Below, piece by piece: positions 18,312-27,181 of a stretch of DNA of 64,000 nucleotides. Positions within the stretch are counted from its first letter, which is position 1, and every line of letters starts with the position of its first letter. The stretch is from Methylobacterium terrae. Its GTDB lineage: Bacteria > Pseudomonadota > Alphaproteobacteria > Rhizobiales > Beijerinckiaceae. The notes beneath the pieces are model-generated. The model was not told where the DNA came from, did no database searches, and saw only the letters and a list, made by a program, of their open reading frames with translations. The position numbers were made by a program, and so were the translations under genes. The DNA is taken from NCBI RefSeq assembly GCF_003173755.1, contig NZ_CP029553.1, positions 2,368,501-2,432,500 of the forward strand, in the 5' to 3' direction.

Positions 18312-18734
18312 ATGCGCGCCCTTCTCACCGCCGCCCTCACCGCGAGCCTCCTCGCCATCCCCGCCTTTGCCCACGACCTCACCAAGGGCCGCACCGACCT
18401 GCCCGAACTGTTCCTCGGTGCCGAGGACAACGACTACGCGGTGCCGGTGAAGGACATCGAGATGGAGGCCGGCAAGTCCTACCGCCTGCGCATCACCGCC
18501 AAGGGGCAGAAGGAATACAAGTTCTTCGCCAGCGAGTTCTTCCGCGGCGTGTGGATGAACCAGATCGTCATCAACCACCTCGAGGTGCACATGGCCGGGC
18601 CGCCGCACCACCTCGAATTCGACGACCAGGGCACGATCGCGGTCGAGTTCGTCACGGTGCGGGCCGGCGAGTTCCCGTGGTCGGTCCAGGGGCTGGAGAG
18701 CCGGGGCATGACCGGGCGCTTCATCGTGAAGTGA
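18312..18734 (+). CDS. secreted cupredoxin-domain protein
   Basis: A 140-residue exported protein with a signal peptide (about 1-20, AFAHD) and a cupredoxin-like beta-sandwich (EMEAGKSYRLRITAKGQKEY, VEFVTVRAGEFPW). Histidines cluster in VINHLEVHMAGPPHHLEF, which could bind copper, but the classical Cys-His-Met set at the C-terminus is not present. Its place in the PQQ-associated ABC locus suggests a role in periplasmic electron or metal handling. Confidence 0.75.
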   Translation: MRALLTAALTASLLAIPAFAHDLTKGRTDLPELFLGAEDNDYAVPVKDIEMEAGKSYRLRITAKGQKEYKFFASEFFRGVWMNQIVINHLEVHMAGPPHHLEFDDQGTIAVEFVTVRAGEFPWSVQGLESRGMTGRFIVK

Positions 18735-18799
18735 CAGGGGTTTGCGGGCCGCCCCCGCGCGGCCTACATCGCCCTCAAAGAACCGGAGGAACCCCACGG

Positions 18800-19039
18800 A
18801 TGCGCTCGTGCCTCGCCGCCCTCATCCTGCTGACGGCGCTCCCCGCCCGCGCCGACGACGCGGCGTCGTGCCGGGACGGCATCGCGACGATCAAGGCCGA
18901 GCTGGCGAAGTCTCCGCCCGAAGCGGTCGCGCGGACGCTCAGGAAGGAGCTGCGCGTCGCCGAGCGGGAACTCGGCGAGAAGGAGTACGACGAGTGCCTC
19001 GACGCGGTGCGGGACGCCCGCCGGGCGCTCGGCCGATGA
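18800..19039 (+). CDS. small secreted protein of the PQQ-ABC locus
   Basis: A 79-residue protein with a signal peptide (about 1-19, PARADD) and a short helical mature part with two cysteines (positions about 24 and 67). GGAGGA lies just upstream of ATG 18800, and the stop overlaps the ATPase start (ATGA). I do not recognise a family. Overlap with the ATPase gene strongly supports that it is real and co-translated. Confidence 0.7.
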   Translation: MRSCLAALILLTALPARADDAASCRDGIATIKAELAKSPPEAVARTLRKELRVAERELGEKEYDECLDAVRDARRALGR

Positions 19040-19782
19040 GCGCGGCCCTCGCGGTCGAGGCAGTCAGCCATCGCTTCGGCGCCCGGACGGCGCTCGACGA
19101 CGTGTCGTTCGAGGTGCCCCGGAGCGCGTTCGTGGCCCTGCTCGGGCCGAACGGGGCCGGCAAGACCACGCTGTTCTCGGTGGTGACGCGGCTCTATGCC
19201 AGCCAGGCCGGCCGGGTCGCGCTGCTCGGGCACGACCTTGCCCAAGAGCCGTCCCGGGCGCTCGCCCGGCTCGGGGTGGTGTTCCAGGCCCGCACCCTCG
19301 ACACCGACCTGACGGTGCGCCAGAACCTGCTCTACCACGCAGCCCTCCACGGCATCCCCCGCAAGGCGGCGCTCCAGCGGATCGAGACGCTTCTGACCCG
19401 CATCGGCCTCCTGGAGCGGCGCGACGACAAGATCCGCACCCTGTCGGGCGGCCAGTCGCGGCGGATCGAGATCGCCCGGGCGCTGATCCACGCCCCCGAC
19501 CTTCTGCTCCTCGACGAGCCGACCGTCGGCCTCGACCTCGACTCCCGTGCCGACATCGTCGCCATCGTGCGGGCCCTGGTGCGGGAGGAGGGGCTGTCGG
19601 TGCTCTGGGCGACCCACATCTTCGACGAGATCGAGGCCGAAGACCGGGTCGTGGTGCTGCATCGCGGCCGCATCGTCGCCCGCGGCCTCGCCGGAGCGTT
19701 GAGCGAGCCCTCGGGCTCCCTCGAGACCGCGTTCCGCCAGATGACGGCCGAGCGCGGGGACACGCCGAGGAGGGTCGCATGA
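19036..19782 (+). CDS. ABC transporter ATP-binding protein, PQQ-dependent alcohol dehydrogenase system
   Basis: A 248-residue ATPase with Walker A GPNGAGKTT, signature LSGGQSRRIEIARAL, Walker B LLLLDEPTVGLD and a switch histidine in WATHIFDE. It resembles the ABC-2/NatA drug- and polysaccharide-exporter class rather than amino-acid importers. That is odd given the Leu/Ile/Val-type binding protein upstream. The gene overlaps its neighbours at both ends by ATGA. Confidence 0.9.
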   Translation: MSAALAVEAVSHRFGARTALDDVSFEVPRSAFVALLGPNGAGKTTLFSVVTRLYASQAGRVALLGHDLAQEPSRALARLGVVFQARTLDTDLTVRQNLLYHAALHGIPRKAALQRIETLLTRIGLLERRDDKIRTLSGGQSRRIEIARALIHAPDLLLLDEPTVGLDLDSRADIVAIVRALVREEGLSVLWATHIFDEIEAEDRVVVLHRGRIVARGLAGALSEPSGSLETAFRQMTAERGDTPRRVA

Positions 19783-20636
19783 GCGCCGGGACGACCCTCA
19801 GCCCGGTCCGCGGCCGGCTCGATGCCGGCGGCTACCTCATCGCCCTGTCGGGCATCGTGCGCCGGGAGCTCCTGCGTTTCTTCAACCAGAAGGAGCGGTT
19901 CTTCTCCGCGCTCGTGCGGCCGCTGGTCTGGCTGTTCATCTTCGCGGCGGGCTTTCGCAACACGCTCGGCCTGTCGATCACGCCGCCCTACGAGACCTAC
20001 GTGCTCTACGAGGTCTACGTCGTGCCCGGCCTCGCGGTGATGATCCAGCTGTTCAACGGCATGCAATCCTCGCTGTCGATGGTCTACGACCGCGAGGTCG
20101 GCTCGATGCGGGTGCTGCTCACGAGCCCCTATCCGCGCTGGAGCCTGCTCTTCGCCAAGCTCGTCGCCGGCGTGATCGTCTCGCTGATCCAGGCCTACGT
20201 GTTCCTCGCCGTGGCGAGCTTCTTCGAGACCGACATCCCGTGGACCGGCTACCTCTACGCCCTGCCGGCCTTCCTCGCCGCCGGGCTGATGCTCGGCGCC
20301 ATCGGGCTGTTCCTGTCGTCGCTGGTGCGTCAGCTCGAGAACTTCGCCAGCGTGATGAACTTCGTGATCTTCCCGATGTTCTTCGCCTCCTCGGCGCTCT
20401 ACCCGCTATGGCGGATCAACGAATCGAGCGCGACGCTGTACTGGATCTGCCAGGTCAACCCGTTCACCCACGCCGTCGAGCTGGTGCGCTTCGCGCTCTA
20501 CGGCGCCTTCAACCCGGTCTCCTGCGCCGTCGTGGTCGGGACCGGGCTCGCGTTCTTCGTCATGGCGGTGGCCGCCTACGATCCCGGCCGCGGGCTGCTC
20601 GCCCGGCGCGGCGGCCCGGCCGGGGAGGCGGGATGA
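19779..20636 (+). CDS. ABC-2 type permease of the PQQ-associated transporter
   Basis: A 285-residue inner-membrane permease with six hydrophobic segments and the ABC-2 pattern of exporters (PLVWLFIFAAGFRNTLG, LTSPYPRWSLLFAKLVAG). Overlap with the ATPase start (ATGA) and with the next gene (ATGA) makes a translationally coupled ABC core. What is moved, and in which direction, is unknown. Confidence 0.88.
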   Translation: MSAGTTLSPVRGRLDAGGYLIALSGIVRRELLRFFNQKERFFSALVRPLVWLFIFAAGFRNTLGLSITPPYETYVLYEVYVVPGLAVMIQLFNGMQSSLSMVYDREVGSMRVLLTSPYPRWSLLFAKLVAGVIVSLIQAYVFLAVASFFETDIPWTGYLYALPAFLAAGLMLGAIGLFLSSLVRQLENFASVMNFVIFPMFFASSALYPLWRINESSATLYWICQVNPFTHAVELVRFALYGAFNPVSCAVVVGTGLAFFVMAVAAYDPGRGLLARRGGPAGEAG

Positions 20637-21271
20637 CCGCCCTCACTCGAGAGATGCCCACGATGCTCCGCTCCCTCCTCGCCACGCTCCTGATCCTCGG
20701 CGCCGCCCCGGCCCTCGCCCAGCCGCGGCCCGATCCCGACTGGCCCTGCGCCCAGCGCAAGGTCTCGACGCTCGGCCCCGGCGCGGTCTGGACCGGGCCC
20801 GACCCGACCCAGGCATTGGCCGAGTGGGGCAACGACACCGACGCGGCCCTGCTGGCTCAAAAAATCGCGTCGCGCCGGCTGCCGCTGGAGGAGGTCGACG
20901 GCCTCCTCGACGGTTTCGCGGGGAAGCTCGACAAGGCGGAGAAGGACGCCCGCCTGACCCGGGTCTTCGCCGGCGTGTTCGAGGTGCTGAACGGCGAGCG
21001 CGACAAGGTGGTGGCCGGCATCGGCCGCTACGCCCGCGGCCAGCGTGTGATGGCCGAGCGCATCCGCGACGAGGCCGGGCGGATCAGCGAGGTCAAGACC
21101 GCGCCGGACGTGCCCGAAACCAAGGAACTCGCCGAGCTCGAGGCGCGCTTCAACTGGGACAAGCGCATCTTCCAGGAGCGCAGCCAGTCGCTGACCTATG
21201 TCTGCGAGGTGCCGACCCTGCTGGAGCAGCGGCTGGGAGCGATCGCGAAGAAGATTCAGGAGCGGTTGTAA
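20633..21271 (+). CDS. secreted protein coupled to the ABC permease
   Basis: A 212-residue protein with a signal peptide (about 10-30, PALAQPR) and a mostly helical mature region rich in charged residues. It has cysteines near the N-terminus (DWPCAQRK) and the C-terminus (YVCEVP) that could pair. The ATG at 20633 overlaps the permease stop; ATG 20663 is an alternative closer to the signal peptide. No family recognised with confidence. It ends the operon and a bidirectional hairpin follows. Confidence 0.72.
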   Translation: MTALTREMPTMLRSLLATLLILGAAPALAQPRPDPDWPCAQRKVSTLGPGAVWTGPDPTQALAEWGNDTDAALLAQKIASRRLPLEEVDGLLDGFAGKLDKAEKDARLTRVFAGVFEVLNGERDKVVAGIGRYARGQRVMAERIRDEAGRISEVKTAPDVPETKELAELEARFNWDKRIFQERSQSLTYVCEVPTLLEQRLGAIAKKIQERL

Positions 21272-21312
21272 GATTTCTATGCTGAGCACGGCGCAAAGGG
21301 AGACTGTCTCAT

Positions 21313-21347
21313 CCCACCCATAACCTCATCCTGAGGTTATGGGTGGG
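21313..21347. terminator. bidirectional hairpin between ABC operon and fhc operon
   Basis: A perfect 16-base-pair stem (CCCACCCATAACCTCA and complement) with a three-base loop between two convergent operons. It is AT-richer than other stems here, and no T tract follows. Confidence 0.8.
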
Positions 21348-21384
21348 TTCGTGTGTCGGATGTTCGAGCCGGCTTGTGCCCGCT

Positions 21385-22179
21385 TCACCCCACCGGCGTG
21401 AACAGCTCGCCCTTGCCCAGGGTCGCGAGATCCCCTGAATACCGCCGCTGAGGCGCCCGCAGGAGCGCCGCCGCCTCCGGCGCCAAGGCCTGGAGCGAGG
21501 TCGCCAGCAGCTTCAGGACGACCAGATCCTGCCGCCCGGTCTCGACGAACGTCGGCAGCAGGGCGCCGTGGCGGGCGGCGACCAGGGTGCCGCGGCGCAT
21601 GCCGTAGCCGGGATGGTCGCCGATCGCCTCGGCGACGATCGTGCCGGCGATCATCCGGGAGCCCGCATGGGCGCCGGCCTCCTTCACCACGATCAGCCCG
21701 GCGCGCATCCGGTCGCCGATCCGGTCGCCGGCGGTGCCGCCGATCATCAGGGTGGCGCCGTCGAGGCCGGCCGCCGCGCCGTGGAGGGCGCCGCCGGCGC
21801 TCTCGGCGGCATTTCCCGAAATGCGGATCGTGCCGCCCTTGGCCGCCGTGCCGGCGAAGGGGCCGGCGGAGCCGCTGACGGCGAGGGTCCCGCCCGTCAT
21901 GCCGGCGCCGAGGCGCTGGCCGACATCGCCCTCGACGACGATGCGCCCGGCATCGAGCCCGGCCCCGACCCGATCGAGGCGGCTCGTGGCGCCGACGATC
22001 CGCACCTCGTCGGACCCGTCGAGGGCGATGGAAAAGCAGTCGCCGAGGGTCAGGCCGCGCCGGCCGGTCCCGATCGGGAGGCGGGCGGCCTCCGCCTCCG
22101 ACAGGCCCGCGAGGGCAGCCGGAGTGAGGCCGGCGAGGTCCAGGCGCTCGGGCGCCTCGCGCAAGGTGAGGGTGCTCAT
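21385..22179 (-). CDS. fhcC: formyltransferase/hydrolase complex subunit C
   Basis: Structural subunit of the Fhc complex, homologous to subunit C of archaeal formylmethanofuran dehydrogenase. The 264-residue protein is built from repeated glycine-rich beta-helix turns like those of glutamate synthase (GGTLAVSGSAG, GGTIRISGNAAE, GATLMIGGTAGDRIG). ATG 22179 overlaps the fhcD stop (ATGA). It is the last gene of the operon fhcB-A-D-C. Confidence 0.93.
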   Translation of the reverse strand: MSTLTLREAPERLDLAGLTPAALAGLSEAEAARLPIGTGRRGLTLGDCFSIALDGSDEVRIVGATSRLDRVGAGLDAGRIVVEGDVGQRLGAGMTGGTLAVSGSAGPFAGTAAKGGTIRISGNAAESAGGALHGAAAGLDGATLMIGGTAGDRIGDRMRAGLIVVKEAGAHAGSRMIAGTIVAEAIGDHPGYGMRRGTLVAARHGALLPTFVETGRQDLVVLKLLATSLQALAPEAAALLRAPQRRYSGDLATLGKGELFTPVG

Positions 22180-23108
22180 GCGGCCTCCCCGATGAGGTCG
22201 CGAAGGTGGAAGTGGTGGCGGCCGAGATTGCCGCCGTAATTGCCCGCCGTGACCGCGACGAGGCCGAGATCGGCTCCGGCCCTGGTCGAGGCGTGGAGCG
22301 CCGCCCGCATCGCGGCCGCGACGCTGCCCGCCGAGAGCCCGTCGATGACGATCTCCAGCACCACGTCGACCTCCGGCGGCAGGGCCGAGCCGGCGCGGCC
22401 CTTGAGCGTCGGGCAGTAGGCGTCGTTCGTCGAGGCCATCATGCCCTTGGTGCGCGCCCCGACCTTGGAGCCCGAGCGCACCACGCCGCCCGGGAAGGGC
22501 AGGATCACGTCCGGGACTTTGCGCGCCGCCGCGACCGCGATCTCGGCCACCCGCAGGGTGTCGGAAAAGCGCCGGCCGAGGAACAGCAGGTTGCCGCCGC
22601 CGACCGCGCCCTGAACCGTCGGCACGGAATGCTCGCACAGGAACTCGCCGTCCATCACCGGCGTGCGCCAGTAGCGCCTCCCTTCGACGCGCTTGGCGGT
22701 GGAAAAGCCGTCGCCGAAGTAGCGGATCGCGCCGCCGAGCTTGAGCGCCTTGCCCGCGGCGGGGTCGTCCCAGGCGATCCCGGCGAAGACCGCGCTGCCC
22801 GGCGAGGTCAGCACGCATTGCCCGACCCGGCGCAGCAGCTGGTCCTTCAGGCCGCCGGCATCGAAGCCGAACAGCAGAACCCGCACGCCGGGGCGCCCGT
22901 CCGGGGTCTCGTCGGGCGAGAGCACGGCGTCGATGCCGGCCTCGGCGCCGCAGCCGATCACCGAGGTGGCGAAGCCCGTCATCGTGGTCGCGGCGATCAT
23001 CGCCCATTCGGGCGTCTCGGCGGTCAGCACCAGGGCGGTGGCCGCCATGTCGAAGGCCTCCGCGAAGGTGTCCTCGACCCGGATGCCGTGGAGAATCAGG
23101 TCCGGCAT
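22176..23108 (-). CDS. fhcD: formylmethanofuran:H4MPT formyltransferase
   Basis: Transfers the formyl group from formyl-H4MPT to methylofuran in the cytosolic formaldehyde oxidation pathway. The 310-residue protein shows the Ftr pattern (VEDTFAEAFDMAATALVLTA, SVIGCGAEAGID, ILPFPGGVVRSGSKVG, TNDAYCPTLK). It overlaps fhcA by 13 bases and fhcC by four, so all four subunits are translationally coupled. Confidence 0.96.
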   Translation of the reverse strand: MPDLILHGIRVEDTFAEAFDMAATALVLTAETPEWAMIAATTMTGFATSVIGCGAEAGIDAVLSPDETPDGRPGVRVLLFGFDAGGLKDQLLRRVGQCVLTSPGSAVFAGIAWDDPAAGKALKLGGAIRYFGDGFSTAKRVEGRRYWRTPVMDGEFLCEHSVPTVQGAVGGGNLLFLGRRFSDTLRVAEIAVAAARKVPDVILPFPGGVVRSGSKVGARTKGMMASTNDAYCPTLKGRAGSALPPEVDVVLEIVIDGLSAGSVAAAMRAALHASTRAGADLGLVAVTAGNYGGNLGRHHFHLRDLIGEAA

Positions 23109-24724
23109 GAGATCGCCTCGAACACCTCACGCTCGGGGAAGGCCGCGTCCGGCACGGTGAAGCTCGACAGCCCGGCGCCGAAGCGGCCCTGGAGGTAGGA
23201 ATCGGTCCGCCGCGCCATGCCGGCATCGGCCTCGACGGAGAGACTCAGCGTTCGGCCGCGGGTCCACGAGACGACCTCGCCGTCCTCGACGATCACCGCG
23301 CCGTCCTTCAGGACCCGGTGGGCGCGGGCGAACATCGCGGTCCGGTCCGGCTGGTCGCGGTAGACCGCGATGTCGGCCCGCGCGCCGGGGCGCAGGTGGC
23401 CGCGATCGGTGAGGCCGAGCAGCTTCGCCGGCCCCGAGCGGGTGAGCTGCGCCACTTCCGAGAGGGTGTATTCGCGCTCGATGCCTGAGAGGCCGGAGCG
23501 CTCGGCCGCGACCTTCGGGTGCGCGGCGACCTCCCGGTCCCGCGCCTCCTTGTCCATCAGGAGATGGAGGATGCGCGGATAGGCGGTGAACGGCCCGCCA
23601 TTGGGATGGTCGGTGGTCAGGATGGTGCGCTCCGGGTTGGGCGAGAGCAGCATCATCTCGAGCCCGATGGCGAATTGCAGCGACGAGGTCGGGCCGCGGT
23701 CGCGGTAGCGGAACGGCACGATGCCGCCGCCCTCGGCGTCGCCGGCATTGACGATCCACTTGCGCGGGCTCGCCGCCTTGCGGCCGGAGAACTGGCGCAG
23801 GATGTCGAGCGAGATCGTCGCAGTCTGGCCGAACACCACCTGGCCGATATCGAGGGTGGCGTTGGGGTGGCGCGCCAGCGCCTCGGCGATCCGCGGCGCG
23901 GCCGACATGAAGCCGCCGGTCAGCGGGTTGTCCTTGTCGACCGCCGCGTAGGCGTAGAACTGGGCGTGGGCGAAGTGGATGCGCCGGCCCTCCGCCGCCT
24001 CCAGCGTCTCGATCAGGCTGTCGTCGGCCCCCGGCAGGCCGAGATTGCTGCAATGGACGTGGAGCGGGTGCGGGACCTTCAGCGCCTCGACGGCGTCGAG
24101 GAGCCCGTCGAGGATCTTTCGCGATGTCAGCCCGTAGGCCGGCACCTCGTCGTCGAGGGAGAAGCGGACCGCCCCGTCCTTGAAGGCGTCGGCGCCGCCG
24201 GCATTGATGACCTTGACGCCGAGCGCCCGCGAGGTCGCGACGTTGAGCGCCACGAGGTCGCGGACCGCGTCCGCGCTCTCGCGGTCGCGCAGGAGTTGCA
24301 GCAGCTGGTCGTCGTTGCCCATCACGCAGAGACCGCCCCGGTCGAGGAGCGGGATCTCGGCGAGTTCGAGCTGGGTCGCCAGCGCGTTGACCGGCGGCAT
24401 CGCCGGCTCGACCGCCGTGGTGTAGCCCATCCGGGCGTACAGCATCCCGACGTCGCGGCCCGACCCGTGCGGGTTCGGCGCGTCGGGCTCGGAGACGCCC
24501 AGTTCCGGCAGCAGCAGGCGCGCCAGCACCACGTTGCCGCCGGCGATGTGCGAGTGGACCTCGACGCCGCCCGCCATCACCACGCAATCGGCGGCGTCGA
24601 TGGTGCGGTCGGGGGCGCGGTCGGAGGGGGCGACGACGCGGCCGTCCTCGATCCAGACGTCACCGATGGCGTCGCGCGAGGCGGTCGGATCGACCACCCG
24701 GCCGCCGGCGATGCGGGTCAGCAT
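23096..24724 (-). CDS. fhcA: formyltransferase/hydrolase complex subunit A (amidohydrolase)
   Basis: Hydrolyses formyl-methylofuran to formate. The 542-residue amidohydrolase-fold protein keeps the metal-binding motifs HSHIAGG, HVHCSNLG, HFAHAQFY and TTDHPNGG. In archaea the homologue works with a molybdenum/tungsten subunit; here only the hydrolytic half is used. The start ATG overlaps the fhcB stop. A very long minus-strand open frame continues upstream of 24724, but that part is a non-coding artefact of high GC. Confidence 0.96.
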   Translation of the reverse strand: MLTRIAGGRVVDPTASRDAIGDVWIEDGRVVAPSDRAPDRTIDAADCVVMAGGVEVHSHIAGGNVVLARLLLPELGVSEPDAPNPHGSGRDVGMLYARMGYTTAVEPAMPPVNALATQLELAEIPLLDRGGLCVMGNDDQLLQLLRDRESADAVRDLVALNVATSRALGVKVINAGGADAFKDGAVRFSLDDEVPAYGLTSRKILDGLLDAVEALKVPHPLHVHCSNLGLPGADDSLIETLEAAEGRRIHFAHAQFYAYAAVDKDNPLTGGFMSAAPRIAEALARHPNATLDIGQVVFGQTATISLDILRQFSGRKAASPRKWIVNAGDAEGGGIVPFRYRDRGPTSSLQFAIGLEMMLLSPNPERTILTTDHPNGGPFTAYPRILHLLMDKEARDREVAAHPKVAAERSGLSGIEREYTLSEVAQLTRSGPAKLLGLTDRGHLRPGARADIAVYRDQPDRTAMFARAHRVLKDGAVIVEDGEVVSWTRGRTLSLSVEADAGMARRTDSYLQGRFGAGLSSFTVPDAAFPEREVFEAISCRT

Positions 24725-25821
24725 GAGGCGGAGCGCTCCGGTTGCGGGGCAGGGGAGGAGGAAATTCGGGCCTCGAGGTCGGCGAGGATCGCGGCGGCGG
24801 ACGGCACCTCCGGCGCTGCCGCGTGCCGGGGCTCCTGCCAGGCGATGGTGGCGCGGCGCGGGTGCCAGAGCGCGGCGCCGAAGGCCTCGCCCGGGACGCC
24901 GACGCCGATCACCACCCTGGCCTCGTCCCCCCGGGGAGACCCGAGAAGCGCCGCGGTCGGCACGCTGCGGGTCCAGGCGGGGAGCGGGGCCGGCAGGGAG
25001 GCGAGCCAGAGCGCGGCGTCGATCTCGCCGGCCTCGGCCTGGCGCGCGGCGTCGAAGCGCCAGGGATCGTGCTCCGGGCGGCCGCGGCCGAAGCCGACCC
25101 GCGGCCCCTGGCCGGTGCTCCAGGCCGCGACCTGCGCCACCGCCCGGCCCTGATGGGGGTCGCCCAGCGGCAGCGCGAAGCAGCGGGTGACCTCGTTGAG
25201 GTCCTTGACGAGGCCGTTCAGCATCTCGGCCCCGAGGGCGCCGAGTTCGGCGGGGTCGTAGACCACCGCGCCGTAGAGCGCCTCGCGCAGGCGCGACGCG
25301 AGGTCGGCGAGCGGGTGGGGACCGGCGATCCGGCCGGCGACGAGGCCGCGCAGGAGGCCGATCGCCGCCGCGAGCCCGGCCTCGTCCGCCGGATAGGCGA
25401 CGTGCCGGACGCCGCCGTCGCCTGCCCCCCCGAGGGCGACGAGCGCCCGGGGACGACCCGCCGCCCGGCCGCGCACGGGTGCCTCCGTCGACAAGTCCTG
25501 CGCCAGGTCCTGGACGAGGCCCGAGGCCCAGGGGGAGGCCCCGACGACCAGCACCAAGTCGGCCCGGCCCCGCGCCTCGGCCGCGGTGGTGGTCATCGCG
25601 CCGCCCGAGGCCAGCGCCCCGAGATCGGCGTAGAGGCCCGGGCCCGCGACGGGATCGAGCGAGGCGCCGATCGCGCGGGCGAGGTCGAACGCCGCCTGCA
25701 AGGCCGCCGCCTCCGCGCAGAGCCCGGCGATCACCGGACCGCGCGCCCCCGCGAGCAGCGAGGCCGCTGCCGCCATCGCCTCGTCGCGCTCCACCGCCTG
25801 CCCGTCGATCCAGGCCGTCAT
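24718..25821 (-). CDS. fhcB: formyltransferase/hydrolase complex subunit B
   Basis: A 367-residue relative of the catalytic subunit of formylmethanofuran dehydrogenase. The cysteine motif for an iron-sulfur cluster and the Cys/Sec ligand of the metallopterin are missing: only three isolated cysteines remain, and no CxxC is visible. That agrees with the known loss of redox function in methylotroph Fhc. It is first in the operon and lies divergent to mptG, with about 250 bases of shared regulatory space. Confidence 0.93.
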   Translation of the reverse strand: MTAWIDGQAVERDEAMAAAASLLAGARGPVIAGLCAEAAALQAAFDLARAIGASLDPVAGPGLYADLGALASGGAMTTTAAEARGRADLVLVVGASPWASGLVQDLAQDLSTEAPVRGRAAGRPRALVALGGAGDGGVRHVAYPADEAGLAAAIGLLRGLVAGRIAGPHPLADLASRLREALYGAVVYDPAELGALGAEMLNGLVKDLNEVTRCFALPLGDPHQGRAVAQVAAWSTGQGPRVGFGRGRPEHDPWRFDAARQAEAGEIDAALWLASLPAPLPAWTRSVPTAALLGSPRGDEARVVIGVGVPGEAFGAALWHPRRATIAWQEPRHAAAPEVPSAAAILADLEARISSSPAPQPERSASC

Positions 25822-26068
25822 CCGCCCTCGCTGGTTCCTGCCGCGCGTGTTCCTGCCGCGCGTGGCGCGCCGCTTTCGGTCCGGGACGGTCGCATCCGGG
25901 CCCCCGCGCAGGCAAGTCCCCCGAAAGTCCGGCTTCCGGGGGGCGGCGCCCGGGCAAATATCCGCCGGGCCCGAGTTGCCCAGCCGGCGGCCGGTGTGGG
26001 ACAGTCCGGCCCGGTCGGACGGCTCCCGCGGGGGCCGCGGCGGCAGGGCTTGAGGAAGCGAGGCCGGT

Positions 26069-27049
26069 TTGGCGCACGAGGTGGGGACGGCGCGGGCGAC
26101 GGTGCGGGTGCGCGCCCCGGCCCGGCTGCATTTCGGCTTCCTCGACCTGCATGGCGGGCTCGGCCGGCGCTTCGGCAGCGTCGGGCTCGGCCTCGACGCG
26201 CCCGGCATCGACCTCACCGCCTCCCGCGCCGACGGCCTCACGGTCACGGGCGGCGACGGCCCCGGCATCGCGGCCGAATGCGAGCGGGTGCGCACCTACG
26301 CGGCCCTCGCCGCCCGCCATCTCGGCGTGCCGGAGGCCGGCGCCTTCCATCTCGCGGAGGTCATCCCGGCCCATGCGGGCTTCGGCTCGGGCACGCAGCT
26401 CGCCCTCTCGGTCGCCGCGGCGCTCGCCGCGCTCCACGGCGCGCCCTTCGCGCCGGCGGCCTTCGCCGACGCCCTCGACCGCGGCAACCGCTCCGGCGTG
26501 GGGCTCGCCGCCTTCGTCACCGGCGGCCTGATCGTCGATGGCGGCCGCGACGACACCGATGCCGCCCCGCCGGTGATCGCCCGGCTGCCCTTCCCGGAGG
26601 CGTGGCGGGTGGTGCTGCTGCTCGATTCCGGCCGCACCGGCGTGCACGGCGCCGAGGAGCGCCGCGCCTTCCGGGAGCTGCCGCGCTTTCCCGCGGCGGA
26701 GGCCGCCGAGATCTGCCGCACGGTGCTGATGCAGGTGCTGCCGGCGGCCGCGACCGCGGACCTGCCGCGCTTCGGCGCCGGCATCACCGGGATCCAGCGC
26801 CGGATCGGCGACTACTTCGCCCCCCACCAGGGCGGGCGCTACGCCAGCGCCGCGGTGGCGGCGGCGCTCGCCGACGTCGAGGCCGCCGGCATCGCCGGCT
26901 TCGGCCAGAGCTCCTGGGGGCCGACCGGCTTCGCCCTCGCCCGCGACCAGGACGAGGCCGAGGCGCTGGTCGCGTCCTTGCGCGCCCGCCACCCGGACCT
27001 CGCCTGCCGCATCGCCCGCGGGCGCAACCGCGGGGCGGAGATCGGCTGA
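26069..27049 (+). CDS. mptG: beta-ribofuranosylaminobenzene 5'-phosphate synthase
   Basis: First committed step of methanopterin synthesis: joins p-hydroxy/aminobenzoate to PRPP. The 326-residue GHMP-kinase-fold protein shows VRAPARLHFGFLDLHG, the glycine-rich loop PAHAGFGSGTQLALS and GVHGAEERRAF. The start is taken as TTG 26069 because GAGGAAG lies upstream; GTG 26081 is possible. It is divergent to the fhc operon and heads the plus-strand H4MPT run. Confidence 0.93.
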   Translation: MAHEVGTARATVRVRAPARLHFGFLDLHGGLGRRFGSVGLGLDAPGIDLTASRADGLTVTGGDGPGIAAECERVRTYAALAARHLGVPEAGAFHLAEVIPAHAGFGSGTQLALSVAAALAALHGAPFAPAAFADALDRGNRSGVGLAAFVTGGLIVDGGRDDTDAAPPVIARLPFPEAWRVVLLLDSGRTGVHGAEERRAFRELPRFPAAEAAEICRTVLMQVLPAAATADLPRFGAGITGIQRRIGDYFAPHQGGRYASAAVAAALADVEAAGIAGFGQSSWGPTGFALARDQDEAEALVASLRARHPDLACRIARGRNRGAEIG

Positions 27050-27181
27050 AACGCCGGCCGCCCGATTCGCACTAATGGACAGAGCACAGCCGGGACCGGC
27101 CGGCCTACAAGCGGCGCGGCGGCCGCCGCTCGTCGCGAGGCGAGCCGCGCCCGCGCCGTCGCTACCCTGGAGGAGGTCCGA

